A DNA stretch of 21,647 nucleotides from Anaerolineae bacterium. GTDB lineage: Bacteria > Chloroflexota > Anaerolineae > B4-G1. Each line of letters opens with the position of its first letter. The first letter of the stretch is position 1. Shown here piece by piece: positions 11,424 through 18,865 of the stretch. Below the pieces are notes generated by a model. The model made no database searches and was not told the origin of the DNA. It saw only the letters and a program-made list of their open reading frames with translations. The translations under genes were made by a program, and so were the position numbers. Where the stretch lies: NCBI GenBank assembly GCA_030612185.1, contig JAUWOI010000011.1:1-21647 (forward strand), read 5' to 3'.

Positions 11424-12748
11424 TGGATAGACACAGCCAACTACGAGAACAAATCCACACGCTCGTCGCGGAGTACTACCGTGCGGCCCATGCCTTCCAC
11501 CCCTTCGTCCCCGGCCAGACAAGGGTCAACTACGCCGGTCGGGTGTACGACGAGCAGGAACTGATGGCCGCTGTAGATGCCTGTCTCGACTTCTGGCTCA
11601 CCGCCGGCCCCCGCGCCGAATCATTTGAGCAGCGGCTGGCGGAGTACACCGGCGTGCGCCGTGCCCTGGCGGTCAACTCCGGCTCCTCGGCCAACCTGGT
11701 CGCTGTGACCACTCTTCGCTCCCGCCGCCTGGCACGCCCGCTGGAGCCAGGCGACGAGGTTATCACCCCGGCGGTGGGCTTTCCCACCACCGTCGCCCCC
11801 ATCGTCCAGAATGGCCTGGTGCCAGTGTTCGTGGATTGTCAACTGGGGACGTACAACCTGGACCCAGCGTTACTCGAGCCGGCCCTGTCTGACCGCACCA
11901 GAGCCCTCTTCTTCGCCCACACGCTAGGCAATCCAGTCGAGATGGAGCCAGTGATGAACTTCGCCCGCGCCAACGGCCTCTACGTCATTGAGGACGTCTG
12001 CGACGCGCTGGGAACCACCTACGACGGGCGGATGGTAGGCACCTTTGGCGACATGGCGACCCTCAGCTTCTACCCTGCTCACCACATGACCACCGGCGAG
12101 GGAGGCGCGGTGCTCACCAGCGATCCACGCCTGGCCCGTTTCGCCCGCAGCGTGCGCGACTGGGGCCGTGACTGCCAGTGCAATCACAACAGCCCCTCCG
12201 AGGGAGCCTGCGGCCGCCGCTTCGAGTGGCAAGTCCCCGGCTTGGAGGAGCCCTACGACCACCGTTATCTCTTTGTGGAGATCGGCTACAACCTCAAGAT
12301 GACCGACATACAGGCCGCCATCGGGCTGGCCCAGTTGGACAAACTGCCGGACTTTGTCGCCGCCCGCAAACACAACTTCGCCCGCCTCTACGCGGGGCTG
12401 AAGCCTTACGAAGAGTTCCTGATCCTGCCGACCTGGAGCGAGCGGGCCGACCCATCGTGGTTCGCTTTCCCCATCACCGTGCGCCCCGGCGCGCCTTTCA
12501 CCCGCCGTGACCTAATCACCTGGCTGGAGGAACGTAACGTCGAGACGCGGCTCCTGTTCGCTAGCAACATCATCCGGCAGCCCGGCTATCGTCACATCGA
12601 ACACCGCACCGTGGGCAACCTGCCAAACTCCGACCTCGTCATGCGCTCAACCTTCTTCGTCGGTGTCTACCCTGGCCTGGACAACGCCCGTATCGCGTAT
12701 ATGCTGGAAACCTTCGCCGAGTTTATCCGGCCATTCGTGGATTCGTGA
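11423..12748 (+). CDS. rfbH: CDP-4-keto-6-deoxy-D-glucose 3-dehydrase (PLP/PMP, [2Fe-2S])
   Basis: 441 residues of the DegT/DnrJ/EryC1 aminotransferase fold, but with the Schiff-base Lys replaced by His: SFYPAHHMTTGEGG at 215-228 puts His at 220-221, as in E1 (DdhC/AscC). The iron-sulfur motif is nearly canonical: C193, C251, C253, then C263, i.e. C-X57-C-X1-C-X9-C where the described E1 motif has X7. The enzyme removes the C3 hydroxyl from CDP-4-keto-6-deoxyglucose together with a reductase (E3); no E3 gene is in this window, so that partner must be elsewhere or beyond the operon. The ATG overlaps the previous stop (TAATG). Its own C-terminal FVDS and stop are encoded by the first two units of a tandem repeat. 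Start of the CDP-3,6-dideoxyhexose branch; confident. Confidence 0.93.
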   Translation: MDRHSQLREQIHTLVAEYYRAAHAFHPFVPGQTRVNYAGRVYDEQELMAAVDACLDFWLTAGPRAESFEQRLAEYTGVRRALAVNSGSSANLVAVTTLRSRRLARPLEPGDEVITPAVGFPTTVAPIVQNGLVPVFVDCQLGTYNLDPALLEPALSDRTRALFFAHTLGNPVEMEPVMNFARANGLYVIEDVCDALGTTYDGRMVGTFGDMATLSFYPAHHMTTGEGGAVLTSDPRLARFARSVRDWGRDCQCNHNSPSEGACGRRFEWQVPGLEEPYDHRYLFVEIGYNLKMTDIQAAIGLAQLDKLPDFVAARKHNFARLYAGLKPYEEFLILPTWSERADPSWFAFPITVRPGAPFTRRDLITWLEERNVETRLLFASNIIRQPGYRHIEHRTVGNLPNSDLVMRSTFFVGVYPGLDNARIAYMLETFAEFIRPFVDS

Positions 12749-12772
12749 ATTCGTAGATTCGTGAATTCGGTA
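12733..12772. repeat. Octad tandem array (5 x 8 nt) spanning the rfbH stop and the next start
   Basis: ATTCGTGG, ATTCGTGA, ATTCGTAG, ATTCGTGA and ATTCGGTA stand in 8-nt register. The rfbH stop codon (12746-12748) lies in unit 2 and the A of the next gene's ATG is the last base of unit 5, leaving no room for a Shine-Dalgarno. Confidence 0.85.
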
Positions 12773-13509
12773 TGAAACTATCTATCATCATCTGCTGCTA
12801 TAACGAACGCAAAACGATTCTCGACGCCATCCGTCAGGCCCACGCCGTTGACCTTGGTCCCGGCTGGGAAAAAGAGAGCATCGTCGTGGACAACTTCTCC
12901 ACCGACGGCACACGCGAACTGCTCAAATCTGTGGACCTGCCAGGTGTGCGTGTCATCTTTCATCCGCGCAACCTGGGCAAGAGCGCCTCAATACTAACCG
13001 GCATCGCCAAGGCCAGCGGCGACTATTTCGTCATCTTTGACTCCGATCTAGAGTACGAGGCGGGCGATCTGCCACGTATGGTAGCCGAGGTCGTTCCGGG
13101 TGAGACCGTCGCCGTCTTTGGTTCGCGCACTCTCGGCGGACGCAGGATTTACAAGTACGCAAAAAACTACTGGGGGGTGCGCTTTCTCACCATAATCGCC
13201 AACTTGTTCTTCGGCGGCCGGCTGACCGACATCGCCGTCGGCCTGAAATTGGCCCGGCTGGACGTAGTGCGTTCGCTGAACCTGAGCAACGCCGACTTTG
13301 ACCTGGACTATGAGCTGCCCTGCAAGCTGCTCAAGCGTGGCTATGACATTAGGGAGGTGGCCGTCGCCTACCATCCCCGCACCGCCGCACAGGGAAAGAA
13401 ACTGGTGGGCTTGAAAGCGTTCCACACCGGCTTTCGCTGGCTGTGGATCATACTGAAGACGCGTTTCTGTTCGAACCCGCCGCTCAACAACCAGCAACAT
13501 AAAACGTGA
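12772..13509 (+). CDS. Glycosyltransferase family 2 (polyprenyl-phosphate / DPM1-like), copy 1
   Basis: 245 residues. A GT-A fold start MKLSIIICCYNERKTI, VDNFSTDGTREL at 39-50 and the metal-binding DSD at 90-92 (FDSDLEYEAGD). The later RLTDIAVGLKLARLDVVRSL occupies the place of 'RLTDVATCYK.FR' in dolichyl-phosphate-mannose-synthase-like enzymes. No membrane segments, so it is a cytosolic or peripheral enzyme that likely moves a nucleotide-linked sugar to a lipid phosphate or a glycan. No Shine-Dalgarno is present because an 8-nt repeat array runs up to the ATG; translation may depend on coupling to rfbH. Closely similar to the next gene, so this is a tandem duplicate. Donor sugar unknown. Confidence 0.88.
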   Translation: MKLSIIICCYNERKTILDAIRQAHAVDLGPGWEKESIVVDNFSTDGTRELLKSVDLPGVRVIFHPRNLGKSASILTGIAKASGDYFVIFDSDLEYEAGDLPRMVAEVVPGETVAVFGSRTLGGRRIYKYAKNYWGVRFLTIIANLFFGGRLTDIAVGLKLARLDVVRSLNLSNADFDLDYELPCKLLKRGYDIREVAVAYHPRTAAQGKKLVGLKAFHTGFRWLWIILKTRFCSNPPLNNQQHKT

Positions 13510-13517
13510 GACGTGAA
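13504..13517. repeat. ACGTGAG/ACGTGAA repeat pair across a stop codon
   Basis: Two 7-nt units stand in register; the TGA stop of the first GT2 gene (13507-13509) lies within the first. The same word builds the larger array at 20306-20398. Confidence 0.6.
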
Positions 13518-13523
13518 ACCGCC

Positions 13524-14243
13524 ATGAAACTATCCACCATTATCTGCGTCTACAATGAACGGGACACTGTCTTGACCATCCTGGAACAAGTCCGGTCGGT
13601 GGACCTGGGGCCAGGGTGGGAAAAAGAGGTCATCATCGTGGATAACTTCTCCACCGATGGAACCCGGGAACTGTTGCAAGGGCTGGACATGCCGGACGTG
13701 GAGGTCATCTTCCACCCTCGCAACCTGGGTAAGGGTACCTCGGTGCGCACTGGCATCGCCCACTGCACCGGTGACTACGCAGTCATCCAGGATGCTGACC
13801 TGGAGTACGATCCGGCTGAGTACCCCATCTTGTTGGAACAGATCGCCAACGAGCACCCCACCGCCATCTATGGCTCCCGCACCCTGGGCAAGGAGGCGGT
13901 CTACGAGTACGCGACCAACTACCTGGGGGTACGCCTCCTCACCTGGCTGACCAATCTCCTCTACGGCGCACGGTTGACAGATGTGGCAACCGGCGCTAAG
14001 ATGGTGCGGGTGGACGTGCTCAAATCGCTCCGCCTCACCGGCTCAGGCTTCGACCTGGACTTCGAACTGACCGACAAAATCCTGCGTGCTGGTCACGAGA
14101 TCATTGAGGTGCCCATCACCTATCGCCCCCGCACCATCGCCGAGGGGAAGAAGATTCGTCTCTGGGACGGTCTGTGTGCGTTGAAAGTCATCATCCGCGA
14201 CCGGTTGATCCCGATGAGTCAGGTCATTCAGGAGGGAAAATGA
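13524..14243 (+). CDS. Glycosyltransferase family 2 (DPM1-like), copy 2
   Basis: 239 residues from the ATG at 13524; an upstream in-frame GTG at 13506 would only add repeat-encoded residues. It shares with copy 1 the opening MKLS.IIC.YNER, VDLGPGWEKE, VDNFSTDGTREL, VIFHPRNLGK and GSRTLG, and has the metal-binding DAD at 90-92. RLTDVATGAKMVRVDVLKSL is nearer the canonical polyprenyl-phosphate sugar transferase form than in copy 1. It lacks the C-terminal membrane helices of full-length GtrB-type enzymes. The last codons overlap the next start (ATGA) and contain that gene's SD, so coupling to the kinase gene is likely. The two copies probably transfer different sugars or act in sequence; the substrate cannot be told. 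Confidence 0.88.
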   Translation: MKLSTIICVYNERDTVLTILEQVRSVDLGPGWEKEVIIVDNFSTDGTRELLQGLDMPDVEVIFHPRNLGKGTSVRTGIAHCTGDYAVIQDADLEYDPAEYPILLEQIANEHPTAIYGSRTLGKEAVYEYATNYLGVRLLTWLTNLLYGARLTDVATGAKMVRVDVLKSLRLTGSGFDLDFELTDKILRAGHEIIEVPITYRPRTIAEGKKIRLWDGLCALKVIIRDRLIPMSQVIQEGK

Positions 14244-15214
14244 ACGTCATCGTCACCGGTTCTATCGCCTATGACTACCTGATGTCCTTCCCGGGCCGCT
14301 TCGCCGAGCACATCCTGCCCGACCAGATCGAGCACCTCTCCGTCAGTTTTCTGGTGGACGAGATGCGACGGCAGCGGGGCGGGTGTGCGGCCAACATCGC
14401 CTACAACCTGGCGCTCCTGGGCGAGCGCACGCGCGTGATGGGCACCGTGGGGCAGGACTTCGGCGAGTACCGCGCCTGGCTGGAGCAACATGGGGTAGAT
14501 ACCTCTCTCATCCGCGCCGAACCCGACCTGTTCACCGCCTCCTTCTTCGTCAGCACAGACCAGGACGGTAACCAGATCGCCAGTTTCTACACTGGCGCGA
14601 TGGCCCGCGCCCGAAATCTCTCTTTTCACGACCTGGACGCCGGACAGGTGGACTTGGTCGTCATCTCCCCCAACGACCCGCAAGCGATGGTGAAGTACAC
14701 CGCCGAGTGTCGGGATTTGGACATTCCCTACCTCTACGATCCCAGCCAGCAGATTATCCGTCTGAGCGGCGACGAACTGCAGGCCGGGCTGGCCGGGTGT
14801 AGCATCCTGGTCGTCAACGAGTACGAGTTCGAGATGCTGCAAGAGAAGACGGGCCTCACGCCAGAGGAGATTCGGGCCACGCCCGCTCGTGCATGCGTCG
14901 TCACGCTGGGAGTGGAAGGGTCACGCATTTGGGCGGGCGAAGCCATCTATGACATCCCAGCGGTGCCCCCCGAGCAAACCGACGACCCCACCGGTGTGGG
15001 AGACGCCTTCCGGGCCGGGTTTATCAGGGGGCTGAGCGCCAACCTGCCGTGGGATGTCACCGGACGGATGGGGGCGCTGGCTGCGACATACGTCATCGAG
15101 CAGCCCGGCCCACAGAGCCACCACTACACCCTGGCCGAGTTCGTCGCCCGCTTCCAGGAGTATTTTGACGCCGAGGGCGTGCTGGACGTGCTGTTGGGAG
15201 CAAGGGGTGGGTGA
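14240..15214 (+). CDS. PfkB-family sugar or nucleoside kinase (possibly adenosine kinase)
   Basis: 324 residues. Ribokinase fold with GGCAAN at 47-52 (first PfkB signature region) and DPTGVGDAFRAGF at 249-261, where D255 is the catalytic base. ATP-dependent phosphorylation of a sugar or nucleoside hydroxyl. The gene is followed by ahcY, which releases adenosine; similar PfkB proteins in Chloroflexota and archaea are nucleoside or adenosine kinases. Adenosine removal is therefore a reasonable but unproven role, and a hexose/deoxyhexose kinase serving the sugar operon is the alternative. A strong GGAGG (14231-14235) lies 4 nt before the ATG, which overlaps the previous stop. The reading frame continues past its TGA into a GNAT tail (15215-15376), so the C-terminus may have been remodelled. 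Confidence 0.85.
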   Translation: MNVIVTGSIAYDYLMSFPGRFAEHILPDQIEHLSVSFLVDEMRRQRGGCAANIAYNLALLGERTRVMGTVGQDFGEYRAWLEQHGVDTSLIRAEPDLFTASFFVSTDQDGNQIASFYTGAMARARNLSFHDLDAGQVDLVVISPNDPQAMVKYTAECRDLDIPYLYDPSQQIIRLSGDELQAGLAGCSILVVNEYEFEMLQEKTGLTPEEIRATPARACVVTLGVEGSRIWAGEAIYDIPAVPPEQTDDPTGVGDAFRAGFIRGLSANLPWDVTGRMGALAATYVIEQPGPQSHHYTLAEFVARFQEYFDAEGVLDVLLGARGG

Positions 15215-16679
<1,465 letters not shown>

Positions 16680-16686
16680 AGAATCA

Positions 16687-16714
16687 CCAATGACAAATGA
16701 TAAATGAACAAATA
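16687..16714. repeat. Heptad array (4 x 7 nt) after ahcY
   Basis: CCAATGA, CAAATGA, TAAATGA and ACAAATA stand in 7-nt register between the ahcY stop and the terminator. Confidence 0.65.
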
Positions 16715-16719
16715 ACGTG

Positions 16720-16771
16720 GGCCGCTCCTTCCTACCTTGCACAGCCGGCGGGAAGGAGCGGCCTCTGTTTT
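16720..16771 (+). terminator. Strong intrinsic terminator of the mtnA-ahcY operon
   Basis: GGCCGCTCCTTCC (16720-16732) and GGAAGGAGCGGCC (16751-16763) form a perfect 13-bp stem with an 18-nt loop, followed by TCTGTTTT. Confidence 0.9.
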
Positions 16772-16772
16772 A

Positions 16773-16788
16773 CCAATCTACTAATTTA
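16773..16788. repeat. CCAATCTA-type repeat upstream of trmO
   Basis: Sixteen bases match 17322-17337 with one mismatch, the same word family (reverse complement of TTGGTA) that flanks trmO on its other side. Confidence 0.65.
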
Positions 16789-16815
16789 TCTGATTTCTCC
16801 GAGGTTGCCCTGACG

Positions 16816-17262
16816 ATGACGAACTTCAAATCTCAAAGTCCAAAGCCCAAGGCCCAACCCATCACCTTTCGCCCCATCGGCCACGTGGAACGGGATGAGG
16901 GAGATGCGGGGCTCTCGGGAGACGAACTGCGCGCCCGCCCGGCCCGCATCGTGCTCGACCCGGCACTGACCGATGGCTTGCTGGGACTGCAGCCCGGCAG
17001 CGACGTCGTCGTGCTCTTCCATTTCCACCGGTCCACCGGCTACGACCTGCAGGTGCACCCCCGGGGCGACCTCACCAGGCCACTGCGGGGGGTGTTCGCC
17101 GTCCGCAGCCCCCCCCGCCCCCCCCCCCTCGGTGTGCCCCCCGCCCGCGTTCAGCGCGTCGAGGGCAACGTACTAGAGGTCATCGGGCTGGACGCGCTGG
17201 ACGGCTCGCCGGTGCTCGACATCAAAATCTACTCTGCGTTCTACGGCGCTCCGTATCGGTAG
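16816..17262 (+). CDS. trmO: tRNA (N6-threonylcarbamoyladenosine-37)-N6-methyltransferase TrmO family, with altered motif
   Basis: 148 residues. The UPF0066/YaeB fold is recognisable by ITFRPIGHVERDEG at 16-29, IVLDPALTDGLLGLQPGSDVVVLFHFHRS, RGVFAVRSP at 91-99 and LDGSPVLDIKIY near the end. Family members use SAM to methylate t6A37 of some tRNAs. The central signature is odd: residues 97-112 read RSPPRPPPLGVPPARV where the family has about RSPNRPNPIG and a Ser. The changed codons are all-C or C-rich, so this is either a real divergence or a read error. The ATG at 16816 (GAGG 11 nt before) is preferred over a GTG at 16717 that would lie inside the terminator. The first 15 residues are encoded by a 7-nt array (16827-16861). 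No promoter recognised. Confidence 0.8.
   Translation: MTNFKSQSPKPKAQPITFRPIGHVERDEGDAGLSGDELRARPARIVLDPALTDGLLGLQPGSDVVVLFHFHRSTGYDLQVHPRGDLTRPLRGVFAVRSPPRPPPLGVPPARVQRVEGNVLEVIGLDALDGSPVLDIKIYSAFYGAPYR
16827..16861. repeat. Heptad array inside the 5' end of trmO (5 x 7 nt)
   Basis: CAAATCT, CAAAGTC, CAAAGCC, CAAGGCC and CAACCCA stand in 7-nt register and are translated as the Lys/Gln/Pro-rich N-terminal tail of TrmO. Confidence 0.75.
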
Positions 17263-17342
17263 ATTGGTACATTGGTAGGTTGGTAGATTGGTAAGAGACC
17301 AACGACCAATTTACCAGTTTCCCAATCTACCAATTTACCAAC
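17263..17342. repeat. Two-armed array between convergent genes trmO and dapA-fae 1
   Basis: The left arm has four 8-nt units in register: ATTGGTAC, ATTGGTAG, GTTGGTAG and ATTGGTAA (17263-17294). The right arm (17305-17342) is built of the complementary words, so the RNA of either strand can fold into a long, imperfect, AT-rich hairpin. The arms abut the trmO stop (17260-17262) and touch the minus-strand stop (17342-17344). The position suggests a bidirectional transcript end. 17321-17342 is the exact reverse complement of 10464-10485. Confidence 0.75.
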
Positions 17343-18814
17343 TATGGCGCATAACGGAAAGGATGGCGCGCCGCCGCTTTCTCGTTGATCAGTTCCTCCA
17401 CCGTGGGGCGGCCCTCCAGCGCCTTGCGGATCGCGTGGCGTGTGGCCTTGTAGTTGTTGAACGCCACCCGCTTGGCGATGGAGGCGGCCGGATGCACGAA
17501 GACGTTGGCAATGAGCACCACGTCATTCAGGATCGCCTCGGGCAAGAAGCCATCCTCGACGCTCAACCGGATGGCCAGGTTGACCCCCTCGGCAGCGTGC
17601 TCATAGAAAAGACGGCGTTGCTTGGCCGTGCGGATGGTCACGGTCGGCACCAACAACGTGCGCGGACGCTCATTGATGATCCGCAGCCCTCGCTCCTCCC
17701 CCCACCCCTCCATTGAGCGGACGATGGCCCGCCCCACCGGGCCGTCCTTCAGGCCCAGCAGCAAGTCCACGTGCGCCAGTTCCTGGAACGGCGGGCCGGC
17801 GAAGCCCTCGCCCACCTTCAGCGTGAAGCCGGAGATCGTGCGCGGCGTCTGCGGCGTGGCCGCGACCTGGGTCTCCACCTGCTTGTCGCCCAGGTCATAG
17901 ATTACATTGGCCGGGGCGAGCTTGCCCAGCGCCTCCAGTTGCAGGCGCAACTCCCCGTAGTCCTCCCGCCTGAAGCCGCCACCAGGCATGACCGGGTGGC
18001 GCGAGTCGCCGATGGGCAGCCCCATCATACGCAGCCCCTCCTTGACGGCCTGGGTGGAACTACAGCGCACGACGATGCGCACCAGCTTCTGCACCTTCTG
18101 CTGCCACTCCTGCGCCGTCGCCAAGTCGCCTTCCAGCGTGGCACGGTAGACTCGTTGCCAGATGTCGGGGATGAGATTGGCACTGGCCAGGATGGCCCCG
18201 TCGGCGCCCGCCGCCAACGCGGGCTGCACCACCTCGTCGTGGCCGACGAAGATGGAGACCTCCCCCTTCACCTTCTCGAACATCGCGTCCATGAAGGGCA
18301 GGTCGCCGGAGGAATCCTTGATGCCGACGGTATTGTCGAAATCGAAAGCCATGCCCTCGGCAGTCCACCACTTCAAGTGGGTGCCAGCGCACTGCGGGAT
18401 ATTGTAGAGGACAATCGGCAATCCTACCTTATCCACTGCTTTGAAGTGGTCGTAGACCTCGTTGAAGGTAGGCTTGAGGAAGTAAGGGGCGACGACCAAC
18501 GCACCGGTCGCGCCTGCGTCTTTGGCCCACTCCGTCAGCGCCACCGTCTCGCGGGTAGATTGACAACCGGTACCGACTACCACTGGCACACGCCCGTTCA
18601 CCTCGTCTAGACAGACCTCGGTGGCCCGTTTGCGCTCTTCTATCGTCATGTACGAAAACTCACCAGTCGTGCCGCAGGGCACGAGACCATTCACGTGGGG
18701 CAGCACGAAGCGGATCAACTCGCGGTAGGCCGCCTCGTCCAGTTTATCGTCCTTCGTGAACGGCGTCACCAACGCCGGAAAAATCCCTCTGAACCATTCG
18801 GTCTTGTAACCCAT
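17342..18814 (-). CDS. DHDPS/NAL-type aldolase fused to a formaldehyde-activating-enzyme (Fae) domain, copy 1
   Basis: 490 residues, against about 295 for a DapA protein. Residues 1-300 are a class I aldolase of the dihydrodipicolinate-synthase superfamily: CGTTGEF at 47-53, YNIPQ with Y137, and the Schiff-base Lys K166 in VGIKDSSGD. Residues about 330-490 match formaldehyde-activating enzyme: ELAHVDLLLGLKDGPVG at 345-361, with H348 in the place of the Fae catalytic His22, then TLLVPTVTIRTAKQ, EHAAEGVNLAIRLSVEDGFLP, VFVHPAAS, NNYKATRHAIRKALEG and the ending HPF. Fae condenses formaldehyde with tetrahydromethanopterin. The fusion suggests an aldolase whose cleavage gives formaldehyde or another small aldehyde captured by the second domain; the true substrate is unknown. 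GGGAGA (18821-18826) precedes the ATG. Second gene after copy 2, probably co-transcribed. Confidence 0.85.
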   Translation of the reverse strand: MGYKTEWFRGIFPALVTPFTKDDKLDEAAYRELIRFVLPHVNGLVPCGTTGEFSYMTIEERKRATEVCLDEVNGRVPVVVGTGCQSTRETVALTEWAKDAGATGALVVAPYFLKPTFNEVYDHFKAVDKVGLPIVLYNIPQCAGTHLKWWTAEGMAFDFDNTVGIKDSSGDLPFMDAMFEKVKGEVSIFVGHDEVVQPALAAGADGAILASANLIPDIWQRVYRATLEGDLATAQEWQQKVQKLVRIVVRCSSTQAVKEGLRMMGLPIGDSRHPVMPGGGFRREDYGELRLQLEALGKLAPANVIYDLGDKQVETQVAATPQTPRTISGFTLKVGEGFAGPPFQELAHVDLLLGLKDGPVGRAIVRSMEGWGEERGLRIINERPRTLLVPTVTIRTAKQRRLFYEHAAEGVNLAIRLSVEDGFLPEAILNDVVLIANVFVHPAASIAKRVAFNNYKATRHAIRKALEGRPTVEELINEKAAARHPFRYAP

Positions 18815-18829
18815 GATGTCTCTCCCTTC

Positions 18830-18864
18830 AAAACCCTAAGGGTTTTCTGAAACCCTTAGGGTTT
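18830..18864. repeat. Nested palindrome between the two aldolase-Fae genes
   Basis: AAACCCTAAGGGTTT (18831-18845), a TCTG spacer, and its exact reverse complement (18850-18864) give a 15-bp perfect stem with a tetraloop. Each arm is itself nearly palindromic (AAACCC/GGGTTT), so a cruciform or two small hairpins are also possible. It starts directly after the copy 2 stop and ends just before the copy 1 Shine-Dalgarno. It may act as a partial terminator or an mRNA stability element. Confidence 0.8.
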
Positions 18865-18865
18865 G

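Noticed and set aside
17771..18610. A 279-codon plus-strand frame opposite aldolase-Fae copy 1
   Set aside because: Codon-structure shadow: the minus-strand protein has full catalytic motifs over the same bases.
18831..18864. Telomere-like CCCTAA/TTAGGG sequence
   Set aside because: Only one unit of each orientation, arranged as a palindrome between bacterial genes; not a telomere array.
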